Positions 54,838 to 63,150 of a DNA stretch of 64,000 bases are shown here, piece by piece. The notes below the pieces were generated by a model that searched no databases, was not told the DNA's origin, and worked only from the letters and a program-made list of their open reading frames with translations. This stretch comes from JACMMS01 sp043758775. GTDB taxonomy: Bacteria > Pseudomonadota > Gammaproteobacteria > Burkholderiales > Methylophilaceae. Both the position numbers and the translations under genes were made by a program. The DNA lies in the NCBI GenBank assembly GCA_043758775.1, contig JAYVMU010000015.1:1-64000 (forward strand), written 5' to 3'. How positions within the stretch are numbered: the stretch's first letter is position 1; the number at the start of each line of letters is the position of its first letter.

Positions 54838-57000
54838 TTAGCGAACTTGAACATCAGCCTGCTCCACTTTAAATGTCTTAATTCCTGCACTTAGCAGGCG
54901 TGGTGGGACGTCAAGTGCCCACGCGGCAGCCACTGCGGCTAATAGATGTTCCACTGGAGCATTGTCTATTTTTAACATGGGTACATTAACTGACTTGGCA
55001 AGCAGAATCTCATCAAGTCCAGTAGCCAGAATCAGCCTGTCATCATCCTGCAGTACGGCCCGCCCGCCTTGCTTTAAATGCTGTTCAATAATAGGCAATT
55101 TGGCATTAAGCGCGAAGAAAATCACTTCGCCATCACACAATTCTGCCATCTGCACTGACATTGGGTCTGCGGCGTTCAGTACGGCTACACCATCACTGAG
55201 TACGACATCGACTTGGGTACGCAATACGTTATAGACCTGTTCATGCGTATCAATATAGTGCTCACCAAAATGTTTTGCTGGATCAATATTAGTAATGATG
55301 CCTACTTGGCAGCGATCATAGCCTAATCCTTCAGTTAAAATCGTTGTAACGCTATTTTCAATAACGGCTGCCTCTACCTTACGATTAATCAATAATTTCT
55401 GCGCAGCTGCCCAAGTAGCACAATTGCCTTTTTCAATTTGACAATCATCCATATAGAGACCGTCAGTACATGCAAGTCCGACATGACGCTCATTCAAATG
55501 AATCAACTTTGCCACGATTTTTGCGACCAGAGTTTTGCCGCTACTACCTGAAATACCAACAATCGGGATACGACCACTGTCATCTTCAGCATATAAGCTA
55601 TCAACAATAGCTTTGCCAACCGGACGCGGCTGTCCTTGCGCCGGTTTAAGATGCATAAGTAAACCAGGACCAGCGTTAACTTCAACGATCGCACCTTGTT
55701 GTCTATTTAAAGGTTGCGAAATGTCTTCAGCCACGATATCAATGCCGGCAATATCAAGGCCAACAATACGCGCCGCCAACGCTGCCTGAGCTGTAACCTC
55801 TGGATGCACAAGCTCAGTAACGTCGCATGCCACGTTACCGTTGCGCTGAATAACAACGGAGGCATTTTTCGGCAAGATCGAATCTGCAGTGAACCCCTGC
55901 CGTTCTATTTCAAACAGTACTGTAGGATTTTGCTCAAGCAAAATTAGATCGAGCGGAAACTCTTCCTCATCGCCACGCCTTGGATCGGTATTAATTTGTT
56001 GATCAATCAACTGACGAATAGATGAGCGTCCGTCGCCAATAACCGCAACTGATTCGCCTCGGGCTGCGGCAGCCAGTTTGCCACCGACTATGAGCAGACG
56101 ATGTTCATTGCCGCGCACATAGCGTTCCACAATGACTTCACTGCCTTGCGCATCTGCCAACTTGAATGCCGCTTCAATCTCGGCGCGCGTCATCAGCTCT
56201 GTGGATACACCACGCCCATGATTGCCATCACTCGGCTTAACAACAACTGGCAGGCCAATATCCTCAGCCGCCTCCCAGGCATCTTCAGGACTCTCAACGA
56301 TTCTACCTTCGGGCACAGGTATACCACAGGCCTGTAGCAATTGTTTAGTCAAATCCTTATCACGCGAGATACCTTCTGCAATCGCGCTGGTTCTATCAGT
56401 TTCAGCCGTCCAAACGCGATGCTGACGAGCGCCATAGCCTAACTGCACCAAATTGCCATTAGTCAAACGAATTGATGGGATATGACGTTCTGTAGCTGCA
56501 GCTACAATACAAGCGGTGCTAGGGCCTAAACAAAGAGAATCGACCATTTCACGTAACTGATTGACTGTGGCCGATACATCAAAAGGCTGATCTTCAATTG
56601 CGGCCATGACCAAATCGCGCGCCGCGTTCAGCGCTACACGACTCACTTTTTCATTACGTGAGCGTACTACGACTTTATAAACACCACGCACGGAGGTGCT
56701 GCGCGCTTTACCGAAACCGCCTTGCATACCAGCCAATGTCTGCAATTCAAGCGTGACGTGTTCCAGAATATGCCCTGGCCAGGTTCCCTCACGTACACGT
56801 AGCAAGAACCCGCCAGGCTCACCGACACCACAGCGATGTTCAGCCAGTGAAGGTAACCATGCGGTTAATCGTTCATAAAACCCAGGAATGAGGTTAGAAG
56901 GCGAATCCTCCAATGGGCCAATATCCAGCCATGCCTCTAGCACAGGGCGATACGTCCATATATTTGGCCCACGCAAAGGTGTTATCTTAAGGAATTCCAT
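54838..57000 (-). CDS. Cyanophycin synthetase paralogue lacking the C-terminal Mur lobe (CphA'-like)
   Basis: This 720-residue paralogue has the canonical N-terminal domain (LRGPNIW, IPGFYERL, GTWPGHILEHVTLELQTLAG) and an intact ATP-grasp domain (VVVKPSDGNHGRGV, EVIVERYVRGNEHRLLIV, IVEVNAGPGLLMHL). The Mur-like part has a P-loop GISGSSGKT, but the usual FETARGGILREGL is changed to IENSVTTILTEGL, and the protein ends before the last lobe with VIADYGHNPDA. Such shorter second synthetases (CphA' or CphA2 types) are known beside cphA in betaproteobacteria and cyanobacteria. One known job of CphA2 is joining Asp-Arg dipeptides with the ATP-grasp site alone. That role here is inference. It is the first gene of the minus-strand pair. 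Confidence 0.88.
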   Translation of the reverse strand: MEFLKITPLRGPNIWTYRPVLEAWLDIGPLEDSPSNLIPGFYERLTAWLPSLAEHRCGVGEPGGFLLRVREGTWPGHILEHVTLELQTLAGMQGGFGKARSTSVRGVYKVVVRSRNEKVSRVALNAARDLVMAAIEDQPFDVSATVNQLREMVDSLCLGPSTACIVAAATERHIPSIRLTNGNLVQLGYGARQHRVWTAETDRTSAIAEGISRDKDLTKQLLQACGIPVPEGRIVESPEDAWEAAEDIGLPVVVKPSDGNHGRGVSTELMTRAEIEAAFKLADAQGSEVIVERYVRGNEHRLLIVGGKLAAAARGESVAVIGDGRSSIRQLIDQQINTDPRRGDEEEFPLDLILLEQNPTVLFEIERQGFTADSILPKNASVVIQRNGNVACDVTELVHPEVTAQAALAARIVGLDIAGIDIVAEDISQPLNRQQGAIVEVNAGPGLLMHLKPAQGQPRPVGKAIVDSLYAEDDSGRIPIVGISGSSGKTLVAKIVAKLIHLNERHVGLACTDGLYMDDCQIEKGNCATWAAAQKLLINRKVEAAVIENSVTTILTEGLGYDRCQVGIITNIDPAKHFGEHYIDTHEQVYNVLRTQVDVVLSDGVAVLNAADPMSVQMAELCDGEVIFFALNAKLPIIEQHLKQGGRAVLQDDDRLILATGLDEILLAKSVNVPMLKIDNAPVEHLLAAVAAAWALDVPPRLLSAGIKTFKVEQADVQVR

Positions 57001-57031
57001 CAGCTTACCCGGATGAATTAAAATAAAAATT

Positions 57032-57049
57032 TAGTCGAGCGACTATACT
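57032..57049. promoter_or_regulatory. Inverted repeat and -10-like box in the divergent cyanophycin promoter region
   Basis: TAGTCG-AG-CGACTA (57032-57045) is a perfect inverted repeat about 30 bases ahead of the cphA' start and 58 ahead of the ABC gene. TATACT (57044-57049) overlaps its right arm and fits a plus-strand -10 box, though no good -35 was found. It is a candidate operator for shared control of the two divergent units. Confidence 0.45.
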
Positions 57050-57102
57050 CTATGAGTCTTACTGGAAGCTTACAATAGGCGATTTTTAGCTATTTGTAAG
57101 AC

Positions 57103-59451
57103 ATGCTGAATGTAGTACACTCAGCAGCTGTGAAAAATCACCCCCCCCCCCCGATACCTACAAATAAAGGGCTGCCAGCAAGGTGGCAATTGGTAGTGCA
57201 GTCGCAACTGACCGATGTAGAAGATCTCCATGCTTGGCTGGAGATCAACCTTGATGCGCGCCTGAATTTTACAAAGCATTTTCTGGTTATCACCAATCAA
57301 CGTCTGTTGCATTTTGATGCTATTGAAACGTCTCAGGGTTTACAACAGGCCGCTGTATCAGAATATCGTTATCGGACAGGACTACGACTACACCATCACG
57401 ACCATGCGGGAGTGGGCAATATTGAGTTGTTTGACGAGAATGCACGAATAGGCAACTGGTTTTATACTTTAGCTAACAGTCATTCATCCACACGTTTTAT
57501 CAAACAATTTAAGCTGCAGGCCGACAGCTTTTTGAGTGGGCAAGCGATTGTCCCCGAGGCCACCGAGCACTGCCCAAAATGTCGCTACCCACTTTCAGCA
57601 GAAGACGACGAGTGTCCACAATGTAGCCGCAATATAGACATTCCACCTTCAACATGGACACTGTTTCGATTGTGGCGATTTGCCAAGCCCTATCAATGGC
57701 AATTGCTGGCTGGGTTCTTGTTGATGCTGGCATCAACTGCTGCCACATTAGTGCCACCTTACTTAACCATTCCGCTGATGGATAAAGTATTAATCCCTTA
57801 TCAGAATGGCGCGCCTATCAATATTGGCTTAGTGTCGCTCCTGCTTGGTGGATTACTTGGTTCAGCTCTTTTAGCGTGGAGTCTGGGTTGGGCGCGCACC
57901 TACATTCTGGCGCTGGTCAGTGAGCGCATCGGCGCCGACCTGCGTACCATTACTTATGAGCATTTACTCAAACTCTCGTTAGAATATTTTGGTGGCAAAC
58001 GTACTGGTGATTTAATGTCACGTATCGGTTCTGAATCAGACCGTATCTGCGTATTTCTCTCGCTGCATTTACTAGACTTTGCCACTGATGTGCTGATGAT
58101 TATCATGACAGCCGCCATCTTGATCTCAATTAATACCAAGCTGGCACTTGTCACTTTACTGCCTTTACCCTTCATTGCCTGGATGATACATTTGGTGCGC
58201 GACAGACTACGCACTGGCTTTGAAAAGATAGACCGCGTCTGGTCAGAAGTGAGCAACGTACTAGCAGATACCATTCCTGGCATCCGCGTAGTCAAAGCTT
58301 TTGCACAGGAAAAACGTGAGGCAACGCGCTTCCGCATAGCCAACCAGCACAATCTAGTGGTGAATGATCGCATCAATAAAATCTGGTCACTATTTTCGCC
58401 GAGTGTCACGTTACTCACCGAAATTGGCCTACTGATGGTATGGGCTTTTGGTATCTGGCAAGTTTCACACAATGAAATCAGCGTTGGCGTACTGACGGCT
58501 TTTCTGGCTTATATCAGCCGTTTTTACACGCGACTCGACTCCATGAGTCGCATCGTTTCTGTCACGCAAAAAGCTGCTTCTGGTGCAAAACGCATCTTTG
58601 ATATTCTTGATCATGTATCCAGCGTGCCTGAGCCAACCAATCCAGCGCATCTGGGAAAAGTCACTGGGCAGATTGAAATTCGCAGCGCAGGATTTCGCTA
58701 TGGTAACCGTGCCGTCATCAAGGATTTGAATTTAACAATACAGCCGGGTGAAATGATAGGCTTGGTGGGTCACAGTGGCTCTGGCAAAAGCACTTTGGTC
58801 AACCTGATGTGTCGCTTCTATGACGTAACAACAGGCTCAATCAGCCTGGATGGCGTAAACATTCGCTCATTACCCATATCGGAATATCGACGTAATATCG
58901 GACTGGTATTACAGGAGCCTTTCCTATTTTTTGGCACTATCGCCGATAACATTGCCTACGGCAAACCAGATGCAACACGGGCAGAAATTGTTGCTGCAGC
59001 CCGTGCCGCACATGCACATGAATTCATCCTGCGCTTGCCTCATGGTTATGACTCGCTGGTTGGAGAACGTGGCCAAGGTCTTTCCGGTGGCGAACGTCAG
59101 CGCATATCCATTGCGCGTGCATTACTAATAGACCCACGTATTTTAATATTAGACGAAGCCACCGCTTCGGTGGATACAGAAACTGAAAAGGAAATTCAAA
59201 AAGCCTTGGATAACCTAGTGCATGGACGTACTACCATCGCCATCGCCCATCGACTTTCCACACTGCATAAGGCAAACCGCTTAGTTGTACTGGATCAGGG
59301 GCAGATAGTTGAAGTGGGCAACCATGATGAACTGATAGCACGCGAAGGTGCTTATTACCGACTCTACCAAGCTCAGGCACGTAATGTAGACACCGATTTA
59401 GATGACCTAAATATAGATGAGAAAATTGCCAGCAAAACAGCAAGTACATAA
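57103..59451 (+). CDS. Cyanophycin-associated ABC transporter, fused permease and ATPase
   Basis: This 782-residue half-transporter has an N-terminal cytoplasmic domain (about 25-150), a zinc-ribbon (C157, C160, C171, C174) that most ABC exporters lack, six membrane spans (about 190-490) and a nucleotide-binding domain with Walker A GHSGSGKS (556-563), LSGGERQR (660-667), ILILDEATASVD and the switch AHRLS. ABC proteins of this plan are known as cyanophycin-metabolism-associated transporters and occur with the DUF1854 gene that follows. The substrate is unproven. Codons 13-17 contain a run of 12 C (57141-57152), which gives Pro repeats and makes the reading frame sensitive to slippage. A TTG at 57190 with AAGG ahead could serve as a second start. 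Confidence 0.88.
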   Translation: MLNVVHSAAVKNHPPPPIPTNKGLPARWQLVVQSQLTDVEDLHAWLEINLDARLNFTKHFLVITNQRLLHFDAIETSQGLQQAAVSEYRYRTGLRLHHHDHAGVGNIELFDENARIGNWFYTLANSHSSTRFIKQFKLQADSFLSGQAIVPEATEHCPKCRYPLSAEDDECPQCSRNIDIPPSTWTLFRLWRFAKPYQWQLLAGFLLMLASTAATLVPPYLTIPLMDKVLIPYQNGAPINIGLVSLLLGGLLGSALLAWSLGWARTYILALVSERIGADLRTITYEHLLKLSLEYFGGKRTGDLMSRIGSESDRICVFLSLHLLDFATDVLMIIMTAAILISINTKLALVTLLPLPFIAWMIHLVRDRLRTGFEKIDRVWSEVSNVLADTIPGIRVVKAFAQEKREATRFRIANQHNLVVNDRINKIWSLFSPSVTLLTEIGLLMVWAFGIWQVSHNEISVGVLTAFLAYISRFYTRLDSMSRIVSVTQKAASGAKRIFDILDHVSSVPEPTNPAHLGKVTGQIEIRSAGFRYGNRAVIKDLNLTIQPGEMIGLVGHSGSGKSTLVNLMCRFYDVTTGSISLDGVNIRSLPISEYRRNIGLVLQEPFLFFGTIADNIAYGKPDATRAEIVAAARAAHAHEFILRLPHGYDSLVGERGQGLSGGERQRISIARALLIDPRILILDEATASVDTETEKEIQKALDNLVHGRTTIAIAHRLSTLHKANRLVVLDQGQIVEVGNHDELIAREGAYYRLYQAQARNVDTDLDDLNIDEKIASKTAST
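57141..57152 (+). repeat. Homopolymer run of 12 C in the ABC transporter gene
   Basis: Twelve C in a row lie 38 bases inside the coding frame and stay in frame as counted here. No other homopolymer of this length was seen in the window. Loss or gain of one C would stop the protein early, which is the layout of a phase-variable switch. Confidence 0.9.
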
Positions 59452-59454
59452 ATT

Positions 59455-59943
59455 ATGGAAACATTATCAGTCAAATCAACAGTCGCTTTCAAGCTAACGC
59501 GCAATCTTGCAGGCAAACTGCAATTTACCGCTAGCGATGGCAGAGTTCACTATGGAGTTTTTCCCGTACGTGCTTTTCCCATTGCTGCGCCTGAAGAAGG
59601 GCTCTCACTGTTAAATCAAGATGGCCAGGAACTGGCATGGATAACTTGTATAACAGATTTGCCGCTGGACTTCCAAAAGTTAATTGAGGAAGAACTAGCA
59701 CAGCGGGAGTTTATGCCAGTCATCCATGGCATCAACCACGTATCCAGCTTTGCCACGCCCAGCACGTGGGATGTAGAAACTGATAGGGGCAATACTAAAC
59801 TGATACTTAAAGCTGAAGATCAAATCTGGCGGCTTGCACGCACTAGTCTACTGGTCACTGACAACTACGGCGTCAATTTTCTGATTCGAGACTTAGGCCA
59901 ACTGGATAAACACAGCCGAAAACTACTGGATAGGTTTTTGTAG
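59455..59943 (+). CDS. Cyanophycin-associated DUF1854 family protein
   Basis: This 162-residue soluble protein of the DUF1854 family shows FTASDGRVHYGVFPVRAFPIAAPEEGLSL early, ELAWI, the REFMPVIHGINHVSSFATPSTWDVETDRG block, and an ending in NFLIRDLGQLDKHSRKLLDRF. It starts four bases after the ABC gene, so the two are translated together. Families of this pair travel with cphA genes. The biochemical role is not known. The strongly patterned mixture of beta strands suggests a binding or regulatory partner of the transporter. Confidence 0.85.
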   Translation: METLSVKSTVAFKLTRNLAGKLQFTASDGRVHYGVFPVRAFPIAAPEEGLSLLNQDGQELAWITCITDLPLDFQKLIEEELAQREFMPVIHGINHVSSFATPSTWDVETDRGNTKLILKAEDQIWRLARTSLLVTDNYGVNFLIRDLGQLDKHSRKLLDRFL

Positions 59944-60052
59944 GTATATCTGCTTTACCTATCACAGCTGCTGAATGGTGGGTTGCACTGGTGCTGATGT
60001 AGAGAGCAGTAACGTTAATATAACTTCACTACCTCATACTCGCCTAAAAAAC

Positions 60053-60298
60053 TTATCCCCAATAGGAGAGAACGGCCATTTCGGCTCCATTGAACACGAA
60101 CTCGGCGACCTCACGCATCCCCATCTTTAAATGCGCGCGCAGTGAGGCAAGATTGTCACGACGAATAAAGAGAATGCCTTCACGCCCGGGCTCTAAAAGA
60201 CACAGCTCACAACGCTTTGTCACAACTTACCTTTCTGTGACTCTAATGTTTGCATTAAGGGGTAGCTTTTTGACCAGCCTCTCCAATAGACCAAGGCT
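60053..60298 (-). pseudogene. Remnant of a GNAT acetyltransferase gene
   Basis: On the minus strand one frame reads GLLERLVKKLPLNANIRV, a stop (TAA), and then GILFIRRDNLASLRAHLKMG followed by MREVAEFVFNGAEMAVLSYWG and a stop at 60053. The second part matches the end of a GNAT N-acetyltransferase (acetyl-CoA-binding arm and final strands). The first two thirds of the gene are missing. Nothing else was found in the roughly 350-base spacer after the DUF1854 gene. Confidence 0.6.
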
Positions 60299-60578
60299 AT
60301 AAAACACCATATTCTATCTCTTGCAGGTAGATGAAATTCGGTGCTTTAACGCCCGCCTTTTCTCTGATTTTAACTAACTCAGGGGATTCGAAAAAGCAAC
60401 GGGCATTTTCCAGCGAGGACCATTCTGAGAAATGGACGATATTATTCGCATCATTATCGTATCGTAGCAACTGATAGCTGATTTCCCCGGCATTTTTTCT
60501 GATTTCAGCTGCTTGGTCAAACACCGCTTTCCAGGCTGGATAAGATTCAACTTCATGGATGATTAAAACATGTTGCAT
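60297..60578 (-). CDS. Small antibiotic-biosynthesis-monooxygenase (ABM)-like protein
   Basis: This encodes 93 residues from the ATG at 60578, which has AGGAG ahead. The longer reading from 60629 lacks a site. It has the ferredoxin-like ABM/dimeric alpha-beta barrel look: MQHVLIIHEVESYPAWKAVF, then IVHFSEWSSLENARCFFESPEL. Proteins of this group are small oxidases, cyclases or stress proteins with no sure function. It is a single gene at the border of the mobile region. Confidence 0.72.
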   Translation of the reverse strand: MQHVLIIHEVESYPAWKAVFDQAAEIRKNAGEISYQLLRYDNDANNIVHFSEWSSLENARCFFESPELVKIREKAGVKAPNFIYLQEIEYGVL

Positions 60579-60681
60579 ACATGCTCCTGAATGAATAACT
60601 CTAGTGTCTAACTTAGGGCGTAATGGCACTGCAATTAGTGCGAACCAAATCGATTTTATTAATATTCAAGACTTCGTTGAA

Positions 60682-60933
60682 CTAATTAAAACTAGTAATT
60701 GGCGGAGCTAGCAGCTTTCTAGCTTCGTCTCGTCTAGCTCTTGCATCAGCTAGTGATAGTTCAGGATATCTACCTAATGAAAGTAATTTCTCTTTTCCTT
60801 CATAGCGATATTTGAAATGCCATAACTTGCCGCCACTGGGTATGACCTGTAAAAACATACCAGCCTCATCGTAAAGCTTAAATGCTTTATCTCTAGACTT
60901 AATGTTGTTTATTTCAGTGACTGTCAACGCCAT
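60682..60933 (-). pseudogene. Truncated P4-type integrase (N-terminal DUF4102 domain only)
   Basis: About 83 codons from the ATG at 60933 match the N-terminal arm-binding domain of P4-like tyrosine recombinases (MALTVTEINNIKSRDKAF, SGGKLWHFKYRYEGKEKLL, SLGRYPELSLADARARRDEA). The frame then runs into PPITSFN and stops. The core-binding and catalytic domains are absent, so it is a relic of an earlier integration event. It points away from the intact integrase at 61277. Confidence 0.8.
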
Positions 60934-60949
60934 ATTGGGGCATTGAATA

Positions 60950-60981
60950 TACCCCAAAATCTACCCCATTTAATTGGGGTA
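60950..60981. repeat. TACCCC repeats upstream of the integrase relic, possible arm-type sites
   Basis: TACCCC occurs at 60950 and 60962 and inverted as GGGGTA at 60976-60981, at roughly 12-14-base steps just ahead of the start of the integrase relic. Regular repeats at this place are typical of integrase arm-binding sites. Assignment is by position only. Confidence 0.45.
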
Positions 60982-61083
60982 TGTCAAGAAATGAATTGAT
61001 ACACTATGATGTTATTAATACTAGCTTGACTAGTTTATTTACTAGGGTTTTGAGAGGTTTTGATACGGTGTGATTTAAACTAC

Positions 61084-61103
61084 TGGCGGAAGAGGTGTCC
61101 GCC
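61084..61103. other. Possible attachment-site core resembling a tRNA-Ser 3' end
   Basis: TGGCGGAAGAGGTG (61084-61097) is the reverse complement of a sequence like the last 14 bases of a serine tRNA (acceptor strand, discriminator G and CCA). It lies about 180 bases ahead of the intact P4-type integrase, a family that uses tRNA ends. GGCGGA and TCCGCC also form a small hairpin here. The tRNA body itself is not present. The rest of the 319-base spacer (60958-61276) is AT-rich with no gene. Confidence 0.35.
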
Positions 61104-61276
61104 GTCATACTGTCTACTATAATCTATTTTAGTCTAACAATATTGGAATAATTATCATAATAAACATGAATTTATGTATGATAATTATTTATTATTATCT
61201 ATTTTCATTTAATACAATTTAAGTGTATAGTGGTGGGTATTGTGGCGGGTTAAACTAACTTGCGAATAGGATTCAA

Positions 61277-62503
61277 ATGCTTACAGAACTAAAGATAAAG
61301 CACGCGACACCAGGATTCTGGCCTGATAGCAACGGGCTATATTTGCAAGTCAGTAAAGCCGGAACAAAGTCTTGGATATATCGCTACCAACTTAATGGCA
61401 AGCGTCGTGAAATGGGTCTGGGTGGCCTTGCCAACGTCAGTGCCAAAGAGGCTCGCATAATGGCTAGTGAGGCCCGCGCCTTGGTTTTCGAAAAAATAGA
61501 CCCTATCGATTCCCGCAAGGAGAAGCAGCGCCAAGCTACTGAAGAAGATGCCCGCTTGGCTGCAAAAAAAGTTACCTTTAAAGAGTTGGCGCTTGAATTC
61601 ATAGAAAACAAACGCCCTGGCTGGAAAAATGCAAAGCATGCGGCTCAGTGGGCAAATACTCTTGCTACATATGTTTTTCCAATATTTGGGAATTTAGCTG
61701 TAGGCGATATTAATACTGATCATGTGTTGCAAGTGCTAAATCCTATATTTCATACAAAGACAGAAACCGCTAGTCGTGTGCGAAATCGCATTGAGATGGT
61801 ACTTGACTATGCAAAATTTAAAAAACTTCGTGAAGGCGAGAATCCAGCTCGTTGGCGAGGACACCTAGATAATAAATACCCTAAACTTAAAGATGTTAAA
61901 AAAGTAACTAACCACCCTGCCCTTGATCATGTCCAAATAAAAGACTTTGTACGTAAGCTTCGCAATTGCAACGGTATCTCTGCCTTATGCTTAGAATTTA
62001 CAATTCTAACCGCGTGTCGTAGCGGTGAAGTTTTGAATTCCACGTGGGAAGAAATAAATAATGATGTATGGACAATCCCTGCGAAACGTATGAAAGCAGG
62101 AAAAGAGCATATCGTACCCTTAACTCCAGCCATGCTAGAAATACTAGCTAAAGCTAAACTCTTACAGCAGAGTGACTATATTTTCCCCGGCGCACGCTTA
62201 AACAGACCTTTAACTGAGGCGGCAGTTCGAAAGCTTTTACTCAACTTACACCCAGGCATTACCACCCACGGCTTCCGCTCTACTTTTCGTACTTGGGTCG
62301 GCGATAAAACAAATTATCCAAGGGATTTAGCTGAGTTAGCTTTAGCGCATTCCATTGGAAATATTGTGGAGCAAACTTACGATCGCAGTAGAAAAATAGA
62401 ACGTAGGCGCCAACTGATGATCGACTGGTCCAGTGAGTGCGATCCAGTACAAGTGGGGGATAAAGTAGTCTCAATATCAGCGATACGAGCTAGTGCCGCT
62501 TAA
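61277..62503 (+). CDS. P4-type tyrosine recombinase (integrase)
   Basis: This 408-residue integrase has an N-terminal DUF4102 arm-binding domain (LKIKHATPGFWPDSNGLYLQ, SYR-like RYQLNGKRREMGLGG), a core-binding domain (about 100-200) and a catalytic domain with Arg in LTACRSGEVLN, the H-x-x-R box in THGFRSTFRTW, His in LALAHSIG and the nucleophile Tyr in EQTYDRS. All catalytic residues are present, so it is probably active. AGGA precedes the ATG. The small cargo genes and the AlpA gene to its right probably belong to the same element. Confidence 0.92.
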   Translation: MLTELKIKHATPGFWPDSNGLYLQVSKAGTKSWIYRYQLNGKRREMGLGGLANVSAKEARIMASEARALVFEKIDPIDSRKEKQRQATEEDARLAAKKVTFKELALEFIENKRPGWKNAKHAAQWANTLATYVFPIFGNLAVGDINTDHVLQVLNPIFHTKTETASRVRNRIEMVLDYAKFKKLREGENPARWRGHLDNKYPKLKDVKKVTNHPALDHVQIKDFVRKLRNCNGISALCLEFTILTACRSGEVLNSTWEEINNDVWTIPAKRMKAGKEHIVPLTPAMLEILAKAKLLQQSDYIFPGARLNRPLTEAAVRKLLLNLHPGITTHGFRSTFRTWVGDKTNYPRDLAELALAHSIGNIVEQTYDRSRKIERRRQLMIDWSSECDPVQVGDKVVSISAIRASAA

Positions 62504-62593
62504 TGAGAACTACCCAACTATCCGCTCGGATCAAGGGGGGTGTATTATTTGCGGCACCCTGGTTGAACATCGTATATATGGGAAACAAAGGTA

Positions 62594-62839
62594 GTGTTAG
62601 GCTATATTGAAGTCGCTCTTTGGCTTATCAGCGGGGTTATTCTGGCGCCTTATGTTGCAAGGGTATTGGAAAGAGATAAAAACTATAAACTAGATAGAAA
62701 TGAATTTATCTTTTTTGCAGTAATGGGGCCTATTCCTTTCGTGGGCGGACTAATCTGTTGGTTTTTTATATTAGGCTTTATGTTGATCGCGGCCGGTATA
62801 GGCATTTTAATAGGTAAAATTTTAAAAATATTCAAATAA
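62594..62839 (+). CDS. Small membrane protein of unknown function
   Basis: This encodes 81 residues with two hydrophobic spans (about 5-24 and 45-76, the latter long enough for two helices: FIFFAVMGPIPFVGGLICWF and FILGFMLIAAGIGILIGKIL) around a charged loop (RVLERDKNYKLDRNE). The start is GTG with a poorly placed AAAGG. It ends one base before the next gene, which encodes a secreted HNH-like protein, so the two are probably translated together. No family is recognised. Confidence 0.6.
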   Translation: MLGYIEVALWLISGVILAPYVARVLERDKNYKLDRNEFIFFAVMGPIPFVGGLICWFFILGFMLIAAGIGILIGKILKIFK

Positions 62840-62840
62840 C

Positions 62841-63110
62841 ATGATCAAACATTTTTTCTTATTGACCGCTTTTTTAACAATATTCGACACCGCTTACGCC
62901 AAGCAACATAGAAGTTACGAAGCTAAAGCAGAGTTCAAACGCTTATACCATTGCCCTGCAACGGACAAGGCAAAAGGGCCATGCCCGGGGTATATTGTCG
63001 ATCACATCAAACCCTTGGCCTGCGGAGGATCTGACGACTATACCAACATGCAATGGCAGACGATAGACGAAGCCAAAGCTAAAGATAAATGGGAACGCCT
63101 AGACTGCTAA
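62841..63110 (+). CDS. Secreted HNH-motif protein
   Basis: This encodes 89 residues with a signal peptide (MIKHFFLLTAFLTIFDTAYA, cleavage near 20). The short mature domain has a Cys in YHCPATDK, GPCPGYIVDHIKPLACGGSD and YTNMQWQT. These form an HNH-like core (DH, then N) with two to three cysteines that may hold zinc or a disulfide. A final K-D-K-W-E-R helix replaces the last His region. Proteins of this kind are annotated as HNH-signature proteins. Nuclease activity is unproven. Export suggests a periplasmic or extracellular role. Confidence 0.75.
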   Translation: MIKHFFLLTAFLTIFDTAYAKQHRSYEAKAEFKRLYHCPATDKAKGPCPGYIVDHIKPLACGGSDDYTNMQWQTIDEAKAKDKWERLDC

Positions 63111-63150
63111 TAAACAAAATTTAAAATTGATCAAATATAAGGAATACATC

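Noticed and set aside
57954..58472. 172-codon open frame opposite the ABC transporter
   Set aside because: It is a shadow of the membrane domain. The sense strand is clearly coding with all ABC motifs.
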